Shown here: one piece after another, positions 49,394 through 63,219 of the stretch | Position numbering within the stretch: position 1 is the stretch's first letter | Layout: each line of letters starts with the position of its first letter | NCBI GenBank assembly: GCA_004565275.1 | Contig: SDOX01000005.1 | Location: 966,765-1,030,764, forward strand | Source of the DNA: Nannochloropsis salina CCMP1776 | Lineage: Eukaryota > Sar > Eustigmatophyceae > Eustigmatales > Monodopsidaceae | DNA length: 64,000 nt | Direction of reading: 5' to 3' | Notes under the pieces: generated by a model | Database searches by the model: none | The model's input: the letters and a program-made list of their open reading frames with translations, nothing else | What the model was told of the DNA's origin: nothing | Program-made: the position numbers and the translations under genes

Positions 49394-51515
49394 CTATGCA
49401 TGTCCGTTTCCCCCCGTTCCGTACATGTAGAGACGGAGGACATGACCTCGAGTGTGCTTGTTTTGGCAGCGAATGCAGCAGGAGAAGGATGGACAATTAA
49501 TGCACATAGCCAGAGGCCCCATTATTTTTGCGGAGCAGACATCGCACTTGACGGGAGTCCCGTCCATGATCTGATGTTCGACGCGGGCAATCTCAGCGGG
49601 TGGCACTTCTTGGAAGGGAACGATCGACCGCTTCTCTCCAATGTCTGCTACGTATAAGAGAGCATCGTTCCAGTCGAATGCCTGGCCACATCCGTTTTGG
49701 ATGTTGCCTCCGTGTGCGTTCTGTCCACACACCATGGTGTCACAGCCGTCGACGCGCTCAATCACTCGATTGCAGTGGGGACATCGCTTGCACCGAGATG
49801 CTTTGTAGTTCTCGTCCGCGACCAACAATCCCCAGTTCTGCTCCGCTGTACGGACCTCCTGCACATGAGCGGCTCGTCGGCTTTTGAAAACATCCAGGGC
49901 TGCCTGGTAGGAAGAATCCTCCCTCGCCATTTTCGTCAAGTAGGGGGCCCGTCCGTGCTGCTGCCACTCCAGCCATTGCTTGGTGATGGTCATCACCTCG
50001 TCGCAGGAGCAGCGGAAATGATACGGGCGCTTGCAGAGAGAGCAAAAAGCCATCAAACACTTCGGGCAGTCGACGCGTTGCTTCTCAAGCGGGCGAGTGG
50101 GCTCAACCCAGTAGCTACACCGTCCGTTCGGACACTCGATGCATCCCGCGGCGATTTTCCCCTTCCGCAAAAATGCCTCTGTCACCCGTTCGCTGACCCA
50201 GCCCAGACCTCCATCGACAAGCCGTCCTCGTCGGAAGCACAGTAATTTCCGGTCCTGAGCAGGGAGTTGCGAGGGCGGCGCGTGACGATTCAAGACGTGC
50301 TCTACTTCCTTTTGAGTGAGCAAGTAATTACAGCGCTGAGGCGCGTCAGGATGATTTGCCAAGGGACACGCAGGGATCAAATCATCTATTAAAGCCGCCT
50401 TGATGCAACCATATAAAGTTTCCGTACTAAAGGCATGCGCACATTTACAATCCAGCCGGTACGCAAGCGAGGCCGGCACGCGCGTCATGAGGACCAAGTC
50501 CTCGAGCATCTCCTCCTCTACTATGTGTTGGGGACTGTCTTTGTAGACAGCGCATGCCCCAATCGCTGCCGCTGCCGCTGGTACAATCTTTTGGCCCGTA
50601 TTGGACTTATCAATAAATGTGGTCGAAAGGCGTTTCGATGTTTCTCCGCCTCGTAAGTAGTAGCGAGGGGGCCAGTTATCGCTCTCCTGCTTAGCTTCCC
50701 CAGTGGCACCGCCTGCTGCCTCGTACAATGTTTGACGTAGCATGCCACGGCCACTGGAAGAGTGGTGACTCTGATTTAATCTGACGACCGGGCTACCCGT
50801 CTCGCCGGCGCCTGAGACAGCTCGTGCGGCCCCCTTTTCAGTATTCAAGTCAAACTGCGGCTGATGCCGGGAAACGGAATGACTTTGCTCTGCCGCCGCC
50901 TGCAGAGGACCGGCTAAGGCTTCATTTTGCCTCTCAGCGTCACTAGCGTCACTAGATTTCTGGTTTCTTTTTCCACGCATTGTGGCTTTGAAACCTAGTT
51001 CAAGGAGCCGTCGGGTAAGGGATGAAAAAGATGAAGCCGCTGGAGGCGGCGCTTGGCCATCCACAGGATTGCCTGCGCTGCTGTTTCTGCTCAAAGACAA
51101 AGGTGAAGAATCAGCAGACCTCTGCTGATCCCTGTATTGAGTTAGAAGCCTAGGCGATGGAGTTGCAGAGAAAGTGGCGGACGACTTAGTTTATAGTAAT
51201 GCAAAGTAGCTATGGGATGTGCTTGACATCAAGCCCATTATGCACGTTAACAGCCAATCTCATACCTACAAGGTTGATCACATACCTGACAGCTGGAGAG
51301 TCACGGGCTTTCCGAGCTGCGTCCAAATCCCCACAATAGGGCAGGGCCGCCGATAAATTTGTCATGATATGCGATGACGAAGACACCGAGCCACAAGGCA
51401 TCAACGCAGGAGGGTCACGGAATGAGAATATGCGTAAACTTGCGCTGGATTGTCTACTATTTGATTGACTGTGCGCTTCATTGATTTCTAGACGCAATCC
51501 TTCCGATGATTCCAT
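49394..51515 (-). CDS. RBR-type E3-like protein with C-terminal ZZ-like zinc finger
   Basis: Exons 51515-51286 and 51086-49394, with a 199-base intron (GTATGT...GCAG), give 640 residues. Residues 1-250 are low-complexity. A RING1-like region at about 265-345 has LDCKCAHAFSTETLYGC and ACPLANHPDAPQRCNYLL, but the first Cys pair is not evident. The IBR lies at about 391-437 (CIECPNGRCSYWV, CPKCLMAFCSLCKRPYHFRC). The Rcat/RING2 lies at about 506-545 (CKRCPHCNRVIERVDGCDTM), with Cys after the GC dipeptide region and a Gly/Asn-rich insertion. A further Cys/His cluster at about 587-635 (CDVCSAKIMGPLAMCINC, HTRGHVL) resembles a ZZ finger. RBR ligases pass ubiquitin through a RING2 cysteine. The start at 51515 is a choice; an earlier ATG is at 51662. 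Confidence 0.83.
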
Positions 51516-52443
51516 GATCCAAGCTTGACAATCTTGCGCCTGTGCTCGGGGACCCTCGCTGCCGCTCTCCTTTCCGTCCTCCTCCGTTGCTCTCCCCACC
51601 AAACAACCTTTCAACCCACCTTTGGTGAGGATCGTAATGATTTTTAATGATATCAATTCCAAGTGAAGTTGATCGATTTAGCTGTCTACCATATCTGCTT
51701 CGTATTTTCACTTTCGAATTTATCAGAACCCGAAGAGGGGAGCATGTAGATTCGTAAAGTCGTTAACATTGTACTCGTAAGTCTATAAACACATTTATTA
51801 TAACGGAGATGGGGATACAAAGAATAACAAGAGCATGGAATGATTCTCAGAGAAGATTGACGCAACGGACTCCCAGCCGTTGGTGGCTGTTTGGCTGCTG
51901 CCGTTAACGACAATACGCCTTCACGAGGAAAAGTAGCTTGACAAGGAATGTCAGACACTGTACAGAAGTACTCTTGGAAAAACTCTACGTCTTCTTGCGA
52001 ACGGATAAAGTTTAATTGTAATGAGCGGAAAATCTCCATGACACTCTAGGGGCCCGAGAATAATCATGTCCGTTAACGGCTCGTTGCTTGTTAGGGTCGT
52101 GAGAAAGGCGTTTCAGTAATTGGTCGTTTTGTTCAAGGCCCGCAGCCCGCGCGACCCTACTATGCCGTTTCAAGATTTGGATTTGATCCTTTTATTGCAC
52201 AGCGCTTTTGCGATTTATAATCCCTGCTATTAGTCACATTTACTGCACAATGTTGTCGTCTTACTGTCTCTGCCTTTTCGAGCGCTGACGCTAAGGCGCT
52301 CCGTTAATATCACATTGAACTTTGCACATGTCACAGTTGTACACAGAGCCACGACCTTACACATCGCTGCTATAAGCTATTGTTTTGAAATCAAAATAAG
52401 TTGTTTCAGGGGATTATAACGAGGCGAAGCTGCAGCTACTGCC
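51516..52443. other. Divergent region between RBR and TRIM-like genes
   Basis: About 930 bases, AT-rich in the middle. The minus-strand frame of RBR exon 1 remains open to 51662. Another frame at 51686-52039 has no motif. Probably two promoters. Confidence 0.5.
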
Positions 52444-55082
52444 ATGGCGGCTGAGTCAGGAAAAGTAGGAAAGACCAGGGGCTTGGACTGTCCCATTTGT
52501 TTTGAATCGTACGGCAGCTCGATTAATGTTCCCATGGTTCTGTCTTGTGGACATACCCTCTGTGAGAACTGTGTAGGGAAGAATAGAAGGGCCGGTGAAA
52601 AGGTAAGCCGGGAAGAAGAGCGCAGTATTACATCCTACTAAACGTGTCTTGTGGGTGGCACGTCCCATCATATCGATTCTCAAAGTTTTTTTTTCCCATT
52701 CTCACCGGTCGCTCATATGATGTACATATCTAGGTTCTTTGTCCTTTCGATAGCAGCCTATGGACAGTCACTAAGAACTTTGCTCTGCTGCAGATCCTGG
52801 AACTAGAGGCCCGACCTGGGGTGCATGCGGCGGACACAAAAGCAGCCGCAGGAGAGCAGCAAAATTGCGACATTTGCTGTGGGGAAGATGGAGAGACAAT
52901 ACTTCACGATGCAACTGTGTATTGCATTGACTGTGAACAATACCTCTGCGATCAGGCCGCTCGGCTTCACGGACGTACCAAAACGACGCGGGAGCACGCC
53001 GTCGTGCCCATGGAGGACGCCGAATTCCGCAAAGCAAGACCGCAGCCAAGCTGTCCCTTCCATGGAATGCCAATTGAATATCTATGCTTGGAAGACGACT
53101 GCCTAGTCTGTGTAAAATGTCTTCCGTGTCCGATTCACAATGGGCATCGATGTAAGGCGATTCCTGAGGCGCTCGCGGACGAAAACAGAATGATCTCTGC
53201 TGACCTCATCCAAGAGGGCAGGGGAAAGATTGATTTGGTCTCCCGAGCTCTCAGAGTCGCCGAAGAAACTATTGACGGTGTCGATGAACGCCAGCGCCTG
53301 GTCAAGGGTCAAGTAAATTCTTACGTGGATGAGTTGGAAGCAGTGCTTCAACAGCAGCGCAATGAACTGCTCAAACGGGTAGACGAGACGACTACCAGCA
53401 AGTTAAAAATACTCTCAGCGCAAGCGGAGGCGCTTCGATGCATACTTGAGTCCCTGGTCAATGGTGTGGATCATCTGGAACGACATGATACCAACGAGGC
53501 GCGGGACTTGTTGATGAAGCGCGCTTTTCGAAAGTCAGTGGAGAATACTCATCTGTCCATGGAACCGGACGCCTTAAATGACCTTGAGTTTGTGGCACGG
53601 GAGGAAACACAGGACTTGCTGGGCAGTTTAGGAGAAGTAGCCGAGTCGGGTCCGTGCGCCTTCAATACCACAGCCGGAGGACCTGGCGTCCTGGCCTACC
53701 AAATGCAGGCCCAGAAGGGAATGAAATTCACCGTGTCGGCCAGGTCTCGAACCAGTCTTCCGGTGACCCGCGGGGGGGAGCGAGTCAGCATCAAGGTGGA
53801 CAAAAATTTAAACCCCGAATGGCAAGTAGAAGATGTGGGCAACGGAACGTACGAGGTCGAGTATCGACTTAATTCCGATCGTCTCCGGGACGAGCGGTCG
53901 TTCCGTTTATTCGTGCGTCTGAACAGCAAAGACATCCAGGGAAGTCCTTTTACGGTGCCTGTACGGAAGGATTACAACTACGTTGTAGATCGAAGCTTGC
54001 AAGGCATTGGGCTTGTATCGGGTGGTATAATCGACGGTGACTACATATTTGTCGCACTTTATTCGCAAAACCAAATCGTGAAGGTCCGGAGAGATACGGG
54101 GGCACAGGAGCAGCGCATTCCAGTAAATGGGCAGCCGTATGGAATGTGTGTTGATGGACAGTTGCTGTATGTTTGTTTGTATAATACGCATTATGTAGGT
54201 GTATATAACAAAGAAACGGGCGCACAGGAACGAATGCTCGGCGGGCCAGGAGTGTTTATGAACCCTGTGGGGCTCGCGCAGGAAGGGGAGGAACTATTCA
54301 TAACAGAGCACGTCGCTCATCGCCTTCAGGTGGTTCGGAAAGACGACGGCACACCCATCCGCCGCTTAGAGGATGCCACGCTCCGGAGCCCCTTTGGCCT
54401 TTTGCTAGACGAGCAACACATCTACATTTCTTCCAACACGGGTAATCACGTCAAGGTTTACAGTAAAGGAACCTTAAATCTAGTCCATACAGTGGGGGAA
54501 AGCGGAGGGCAATTTTTGCAATCTCCCATATCCCTTACACAGGAGGATGATATCTTATTCGTTGGATGCAATGGAAACAATCTTGTACAGCTTTATCGCA
54601 AGGGAACTTTTGAGGCGCTTGGCACAATCCACAACGTCAATCAGCCGTACGGTGCATGTACACATAAAAACTTTTTATATCTTTGTTGCATGGGTGTCTC
54701 AGCCGTGACTGTTCTTCGACCTTCATTCTTGGATCCCTCTCCACACGCACCCAAGGTGGTCACGGTTCCTTTTGCCCCTACAGGCGCAGGAACGTTGGAG
54801 GGTATCGCTGGAGGCGGGGGAATAGGAGAGGCAGGGGTTCTGGGCCTCGGTGGGGTCGAATTTGAAGATGGGACCGAGAACGGCTCAGATCTTGAGAGAA
54901 TAAGAGGTGGACGAGACGCTCTATTAAGAGGGGATGGCGACGGTATGGTGCGGGCAGGAAGCAGGGGAGAAACAGGCGGCAGGGCTGCCGTCAGGGGGCA
55001 TGCGGGGGACGGAATGCTTCCTGCTTTGAATGCAGGACCGGCCGATCATGATCTGGTAGATTTCGGCGACGGGGATTACTAG
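52444..55082 (+). CDS. TRIM-NHL-like protein (RING, B-boxes, coiled coil, filamin, propeller)
   Basis: Exons 52444-52602 and 52734-55082 give 835 residues; the intron is 131 bases (GTAAGC...TCTAG). The RING uses C16, C19, C35, H37, C40, C43, C56 and D59. The last ligand pair (LCPFD) comes from the start of exon 2 and has Asp for Cys. B-box-like zinc motifs follow at about 97-145 and 158-195 (CPFHGMPIEYLCLEDDCLVC). A coiled coil spans about 205-330. A filamin-type Ig repeat spans about 363-463 (VEDVGNGTYEVEYRL, GSPFTVPV). A six-bladed propeller lies at about 475-715, with blades such as DGDYIFVALYSQNQIVKV and DEQHIYISSNTGNHVKVY. The Gly-rich tail is disordered. This is the animal TRIM2/3/71 layout. 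RING activity suggests a ubiquitin ligase; the substrate is unknown. Confidence 0.9.
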
Positions 55083-56379
55083 CTTGGTTAAGGAAAAGAG
55101 ACATCATTCTGAAGGTCAAATATGGACCAGTGATGATCTTGAGGTGAAAGACTTGGAGAGTACTCGAGTAGGTCGAGGATGTCAAGGATGGAAAGTCAAA
55201 GCCTTTGTCCACATCGGCATCATCTGAGGTTAGATGAGAGCAAAATAATTTATGCGATATTTGAATGTACCACATGAGATCCTCTAAGGTATCACATCGA
55301 CATCCATAGCATTTGTTGCAAAATGCATGCCTGTGGCGAGCATAAGGCTCAGCGGCCACGTCAAATGCCAAATGCCCACTTGAAAAGATAGTAATTGACG
55401 CCAGAGAGAGAGGTCACAACGTATGATATTCAAGCCCAAGGTGCTGTAATGCTTAAAGAAATCGATAATGCATTTAATGCCCCACTCCTTCTCGGTACAA
55501 ATCCCTCTCGTTGCTAGCGCGAGCTGCCAAACTTTTGTATTTTTCTTTCTCGCTGTTTGCTCCTGTCTAACTGTGAGCAGGAAGTTCTTTCTATAAAGGG
55601 AGGGCTGGGATGACACAGCCGGTCGGAGGGCATTCTTGTCTCTGATGCCTTAAACACCCGAAACCAGTCCTCTGGCCAGACTACCATCGTCGCCACTCCT
55701 GAATCGGTTCGATAAGGGGCAGAAATTGTACATGTGTGAATGATTCGTTTGCTGCTTCGACACGGCATACCTTCGTCCTCCGCTATGGTATGCACATCGA
55801 CGCAGGGCCTGATACACTCGATAAATTTGATTGACTCAACCAAATGTGTACGCCATTCGGCCCATCATTCCGCTTCCTTTTCTCCCCCAGATTGGCCATC
55901 TCGTTTCTATCGCATTCCCACCCCGATCGCTTGCTACCTCCATAGCCGTCGCTCCATCCCGTGCCAGCGTCAATTCGAGTTCGGATCGAAATACTCCACC
56001 TGATACTCCCCGTGCCCCTGCTTTTTTATAACGTCCATCTCTTAAGCCTCTTTTGCTTTCTGTGAGTTCTCACTCTTTAATCTCCGCGCATACCTTCCAG
56101 CGATGGAATCTAAGATTTTCCATTTGCTTAAGCTAAGAGAGTGTGACGATAGGCGCGAAAGAGTAGACGCTATCCCTACTCTCACTCAATTACGCCTCCC
56201 CTCCACGAGCCCTCATGTTAACCAAGTTGTCGGCCAAGCAACCTAACTTGCCGGCTCCACCCCGGACCCCACCCCCGCAGCAGATTGGTCTTCCTCAGAA
56301 CAACCTTCTTTCAACAACGGCTATGTGCTTTCTTCGTACGGATCCCCGCACATTCCTGTGCCCCCTGTGAACGTGATCT
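55083..56379. other. Convergent intergenic region
   Basis: 1.3 kb between the TRIM-like and casein kinase 3' ends. Frames on both strands are short and unrecognised. A pyrimidine-rich stretch lies at about 55870-56100. Confidence 0.5.
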
Positions 56380-58843
56380 TTATGACGGGACTGCTAGCCC
56401 TGTCTGGCCAAAACCGCCACTCATGTGCTTCGAGGACGATGAGGAAGACGCGGCTATCCGCGGCCCCGACGTGCCAGCACTCGCTCTTTCTTGACCACCC
56501 GCTGCGCCGGCGGATGCCACAGTGTTCCCACCCATGCCCCCTTTCAACCCTCCCTTCAGGCTCGAGGCCGACGCATTGGCAGGACGCAAAGACCGACGCC
56601 CTGGAAGCGACGGGTTTAGCGGTGCCGCTACGGCTGTCGTAAGTCCTGCACCGTCGCGCGGGTTATCGGCAGGGTCGACTGGGCCAGAGACAGTTGCAGA
56701 GGAGTGCCGGGCAAAAGACTTCGCTTTCCGCAAGATGCCGTTCAAAAAAGAGTCCGCCTTAGTCCCACCCATCGACTCGCCCAAGGCACCCGCTCCTTGA
56801 AGGTCCGAACCCCCGAGCCTGGCCATCTCCACTCTCTCCCCAGGCATGGCATCAAGCGCACACGCACCCTCCTCCTCCTTCGCGTTCTTGGTCGGTGCTG
56901 ACAGTGGCTTGCCTCCATTCCCAGCCATAAAGGCATCGGGAAGTAGGCCCGCCAACGGCTGAGTTTGTGACTGCTGCTGCTGCAAGGCGTGGCCCGTCTT
57001 GGGCCGACACCCTCCCACCTGCTGTTTGTAAATCCCTCCGTCGACACCTCCCCCTCCCTCTGCGGCACCCCAAAGCCCCACCCCCGCTCCACTAGGCCCG
57101 CTTTTCGCCGCGTAGTTCGCAGTCCCATCCCCTGCAACCTGGGAGAGAGAGAGGTGCCTTTTGTGACTCTGTTTGCCCTGGCTGCCCTGCTGATTGTCCG
57201 GACCGCCGCCCCCCTCCCCACGAGCAACGGCGGCTTCTCCGTCATCAGAAATCCGTAGGGACACCTTCAACTGGTGCAAGGGCGACTGCTGCTGTTGCTG
57301 CCTCTTCACGGGCAAAGTCGAGTCCGAACTCTGCATCGCTACAATCCCTCCCTCTCCTCCACTCGCAGATATAACGATTTCCTTCCTTACTTCGTCCCCA
57401 CCCGCTATATCCATCAAATCCCTGCCTCTCACTGCGTTATCTTTCATCGCCTTTTCCTTCGCCAGAACTACAGCCCGTCCTTTCACCCCCACATTCGCCC
57501 CATCGGCAGCACTCGGCACCCCTCCGCCGGCAGAGGCGCTGTAATATGCAGGACTCACAAATCTATCCCAATCCCATTCTATCGGCCCCGCTGAAGCAGC
57601 CAATGCCGCGGCACTTCCTATAGTGGGCCGCCCTCCCGTTGCTATCATGGAGGGCATGGTGGCGGGGGGGGACTGGTGCACGCCAAAGCCTTGCTGTACG
57701 TAGAGATCGCGGAACAGGCCCCGTAAGTAGAACATGTCGGGGTTCCCGTCGAAAGAGAGCGAGCGACAGTACGACAAAAACTCCGCAAACTGGACCGGGC
57801 AACCATGGCAGAGTTCCGCGACAGACACGGACTGCTTCTTCTCCATGATCATCTTGTACTTCTTGCTCGCGGTCTTGGCCTTCAGTCCTTGCCAGGGCAA
57901 AATGCCGCGCAAAAAATAGATGAGAACGTATCCAATCGACTCCAAATCGTCTCGACGTGACTGCTCGATTCCCAGATGATTGTTGATCGAGGCGTAGCGG
58001 GGCGTCCCGGTCAAGGAGCGGCCCTCCCGGTAGGCTATGTGCTGGAGCGTGCGCGGGTGCCGATACCGCTTGCTCAGCCCGAAATCGATGCAATGGACAA
58101 TGGCGGACGCAGACCCATGCCCGACGACGAAATTCGCGGGCTGTGCATTTGTGGTGGAGGGGCAAACGGACGCACACATGAGATGGGTGCGGTTTCGAAG
58201 GAAAGCTGGAAGACGCAGAGGACACAGGGCATGACACACAATCACAAAGCTGTTCGGGGGTGGGATTTACGACATGCGTGGCATGGACACCATGAGAGGG
58301 TGTCTTCGAAATAATGGCCGCATTTTGCCGGAGCATAGGTCGCCGGCACCCTCCGACAGGGCCGCCAGCGGTACCCCCCCCGGCCCATATTCCACGTACC
58401 TTGATGTCCCGGTGGATGAGATGGCGGTTGTGCATGATCTCTACGCGTTCCAATACCTGATCTGCGAGCTGCAACACAGTTCGGAGGGAAAAGCGGCGGC
58501 CACACTTGTTGAAGAGATCCTCCAACGAGTAACCCAGCAGCTCCATTACCATCACGTTGTAGCAATCGAGCTGCCCAAAATAGTGTACCTTGCCAAAGCC
58601 TGCGCAATGCTGAAGTTCTCGATAGACCTTGTATTCATGGCGAAGCTGAGGGCATCGTGCGCCATGCTTTTCGAATTTGACGGCCACCTTCTCACTCGTG
58701 GGGATATACTCCCCGAGGTATATGTCACCAAATGAACCCCCCCCAAGCCGCCGAGAGAGCCTGTATTTGTTGCTGATTACCGCGATGGCCTGCCCTTGCG
58801 ATCCCACGGGTAGTGGGGGTTGCGAGGATGATGTTGACGTCAT
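56380..58843 (-). CDS. Casein kinase 1 family Ser/Thr kinase with long tail
   Basis: Exons 58843-58400 and 58140-56380 give 734 residues; the 259-base intron (GTACGT...CACAG) splits HRDIK from PANFVVG. The kinase domain has the Gly-rich loop [37 protein letters not shown], then the CK1-specific [20 protein letters not shown] and [20 protein letters not shown] in place of the APE motif. CK1 kinases are constitutively active and phosphorylate primed acidic sites in clock, Wnt-like, transport and DNA repair pathways. The usual Asp of KPDN is Ala here. The C-terminal 400 residues are Gln/Ser/Gly-rich, with no domain, and may carry inhibitory autophosphorylation sites. It resembles CK1 delta/epsilon or plant CKL kinases. 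Confidence 0.94.
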
Positions 58844-59951
58844 ACTGCGTGGATGACAAACGTCGAACTACTCCCACGTTCCTCCTGGACGGAGCACGGA
58901 CGCTACTGTTTTACTGCGGGGGGCTCAGGCCACTGCTTCCGCCGACAAAAGCAGCACGAGACACCAGCGGGTGCTTTTTCGGCCTTGCAAGTATACGTGC
59001 GTGCGCAGGTGTGTGAAGGGGGACTTGCAGGACGCTGTCCCTATATCAGAAATCCATCCTCCCTGCCTTGCCCTGCGGGGTATGGGTTGGGACGGTCCGA
59101 GGACAAATGAGGAATCATGAAAGTCAGGAACACCAGCAGTATACAAAACCATTACGGTGTGCATGAGCGAAGGAAGGTTATGCCCCAACGTTGCAGCAAG
59201 AGCGCCGTGGGTGGAAATGAGTTGGGCCGAGGTCGCTCGTTGCGCCTGCCCGGCATGTTGAACGAAAGAAAAGGCAAGCTTCGGCGCTATCTGTCACCAA
59301 AATGAGCTCGGAGAGACCGCCACGAGCAGCCACAGGACAAATTGTGGTACGACAGAGACATACGAGGGCAAACTTGTGCACCAGGTTGGAGTCGTGTCCG
59401 GTCCACTGCGGACGAAATGCGCACTTGTAGGTGTCTTTGTCTCTTCGCCCCCTCGAGGCGTAGCGACAAGAGCGAGTTTCAACGTTCCCTCTCCCCGACA
59501 CCTCCACGGGGACTGAATCAAATGACCGGACTTTCCATGACAACGTGTCGCGCGCGAGCCGACATCACGGTAAACTCCACCGTCACATGTCCAAGCAGAG
59601 GGGCCCACCGAAACACAGGCGTTGGTTGATGCCCGTGCCTCTCAGGGGAGACAGCGCCCGAGAGGTTCAGGCATTGCGCTTGGGTTGCCCTCGTACACAT
59701 ACGGAACCCCCCCCAAAGAGGCAGCAAACGCATGATAGGCCTGCGTCAGTCTGGTATCGTATTTCTTTACGTGGTGCATGGACATCTTTTCTCATCAAAG
59801 CTATGCACTCCTTCATCAGACCGTCACTGTCTGGCACCGCTTGATGGGCATCGGTATTACAAACCTCATCCTGGGCGTCTGGGCTCAGGGAGACGTCGGA
59901 CGTTGTAAATTTACCAAACCCCCCCCCAATCTAGAATCCTCATCCCTGTTC
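58844..59951. other. Intergenic, upstream of casein kinase gene
   Basis: 1.1 kb holding the casein kinase promoter and the 3' flank of the NDUFV2 gene. Several frames of 60-120 codons on both strands overlap each other and lack motifs. Confidence 0.5.
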
Positions 59952-61191
<1,240 letters not shown>

Positions 61192-61968
61192 AGCCAGTAG
61201 GAGAGGTGAATAAGAATATACGTCGCAGAAGGAATCAGATCGCATCAACCCAGCGACCCTGCAACCTCAGCGGCTACTTTTATTCAGGGTTACCTTGTTA
61301 AATGCAGGAACGCGCAGAATAGAGCGGCTCAGGCGACTTGCAACCGCTGGAAGCATAATTATGTCGCTCAACTACACAAATTTGAATCCCCTGCCACTCT
61401 TGCTCTCCTGCAATAATCATGTGAAGGCATATAAAAAGTTAGTGTGCCTGAAGTTCCTCAGAAGTCTTGCATTAGTTGCCCTTCTCCCACTTAGTACGGC
61501 GCATCTGGTCTGGCCCTGTCCTAGGATGCCTATGCCGCAGTGTAGGAGCGACCCGCGCACGCTTCAATCATGCTGGGCACATAGATAAAATGAGAGATTT
61601 CTTCCAGTAATGTGCAAGCACACGTCTTGCGTGGCGCAAGATGACTGACCGGGCTGCGAGAGCCTGGCCTGTCCGTGCTAGTAGCTTCGAAGGCGGACAC
61701 AAACTGTGCCGCAACAGACAGGCAGTGGAAGCGAATGGAAGCAAGTATGCAGGGGAGTGTGCCAAATCGTCACAAAACATACTGCCTGGTGCGATTCTTA
61801 TAGCCGTGCACATGCTTCATTCAATGCATGTTGGCAGGACCTTTCAACATATTTTTTCCTCGCACCATTCTGTGCTCTTTGGCCCTGACTGACCCGGCCT
61901 TCCTTCTCGCTTTCTCCTTGCAGTTTCTATTTCCACAACCAAAAAGTGTACAGAATTAGAATTAAAAG
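61192..61968. other. Divergent region between NDUFV2 and PA28 genes
   Basis: About 780 bases between start codons. Short frames only, no motif. Presumed promoters of both genes. Confidence 0.5.
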
Positions 61969-63219
61969 ATGAGTAGCAACAGCAGCAACACTAAGGCTGT
62001 CGCTGCGCTGGCGGAGGAGCTGAAACAAAAAGGCATGACGACGTTCAAAGAGGAATTTCCGGCCAAAATTGCGCTTTTGACTTCGCTCTTGCAAAACGAG
62101 CTGCTGCGTTTAGAAAATGATGCGGTGCTTCCCCCAGAATCAGAGGTCACGCCAGTCATACCACCCATTTCAAGTGGTGAAGAGAAAGGAGAAACTTCGG
62201 CGGCAGGGGGCCGGAGGAAAAAGCGGAAAATGACAGAGACCCAGCAGGCAGCCGCTTCCGTCATACCCGCCGCGCACGTGGACGCTCCGTCACATTCGGA
62301 CTCAGAGGAGGAATCGGAGGACGAAATTGGGCATCTAAATGGGCGTCACGGCCATGCACACTGGGACTACACGCATGACTTCGCCGTGCCTTGCAACAAG
62401 ACTATCATGAAAGTGATCGAATTGCTTAGAAAGGAATGGAAAGAGGCGGTTGAGCTGGTTGGCTGCGTGAAACTGTGGATTCAACTGAGTATTCCTCCCA
62501 TCGAATCGGGTGGTCAGTTCCACGTTGGGGTGCAGGAGGAGGTGATTCAGGAGCTGAATCGATTCGAGGACGTGGTACGAGGGTCGGCGCGAGGTGGGGG
62601 GTTAACAGGAAATATGCGCCTTGGACTTGGCGTGAATGTGCTCACATAGATTTTTTGAGCCTGATTTCCTCTCTCGACAACTCCCTCCAGGCGTATAACT
62701 ACCTGGAGAGCCCTACCAAATACTTCCAGACGCGAGCCAAGTTGGGGGCAAAGCTGTCACGGCACCGGTCCGTGTACGACTACCGGCAGTCCCTACTCGA
62801 GGCAGACTCGCTCGAGTACCTCAACCTTAAAATGGCGGCGACAGAGCTGCGAAACTCGGTGCGTACTTTGGTGGAGCAGCCATGTGGAGCTGAAGGAACT
62901 CGGTAGTGGGTTCGGGAACGACTCTAGGGCTTTGGCGTGTCTATGTGTGTGACAGGAGAGACGCCTTTCGGACGCGATTTGCTGGGTTGCGTGGCAGTGG
63001 AAAGTGTGCCAAGGCTCCATTAGATCGTACCCACTTTGGGCAACCCGATAGTCCCGGACTCAAGTCGCCCGCTGACCGTGCTTTTACCCTTGATTCCTTT
63101 ACCCATCCCCACCCCCACCATGCGGCACACAGTACTTGGTTGCCTACGATCTGCTTTCTAAGAACGAAGACAAACTCTCAATCAAGGACCAAAGCTTTGG
63201 CTCCCGCATGACCATCTGA
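61969..63219 (+). CDS. PSME3: Proteasome activator PA28gamma-like (REG)
   Basis: Exons 61969-62574, 62691-62858 and 63133-63219 join in phase 0 and give 286 residues. Helix 1 is KEEFPAKIALLTSLLQNELL. The central linker is acidic and has a basic cluster, GRRKKRKM, a likely nuclear localisation signal. The activator signature follows: VKLWIQLSIPPIESGGQFHV and GVQEEVIQELNRFEDV, then YLESPTKYFQTRAKLGAKLS, YDYRQSLLEADSLEYLNLKM and ATELRNSYLVAYDLLSKNED. PA28 forms a heptameric ring that opens the 20S proteasome without ATP. The nuclear signal suggests the gamma type, which is the ancestral form in many eukaryotes. Confidence 0.94.

Noticed and set aside
52794-52820. CTGCAG acceptor as the start of TRIM-like exon 2
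   Set aside because: The upstream acceptor at 52733 keeps the frame open and supplies the last RING ligands (LCPFD), so it is preferred.
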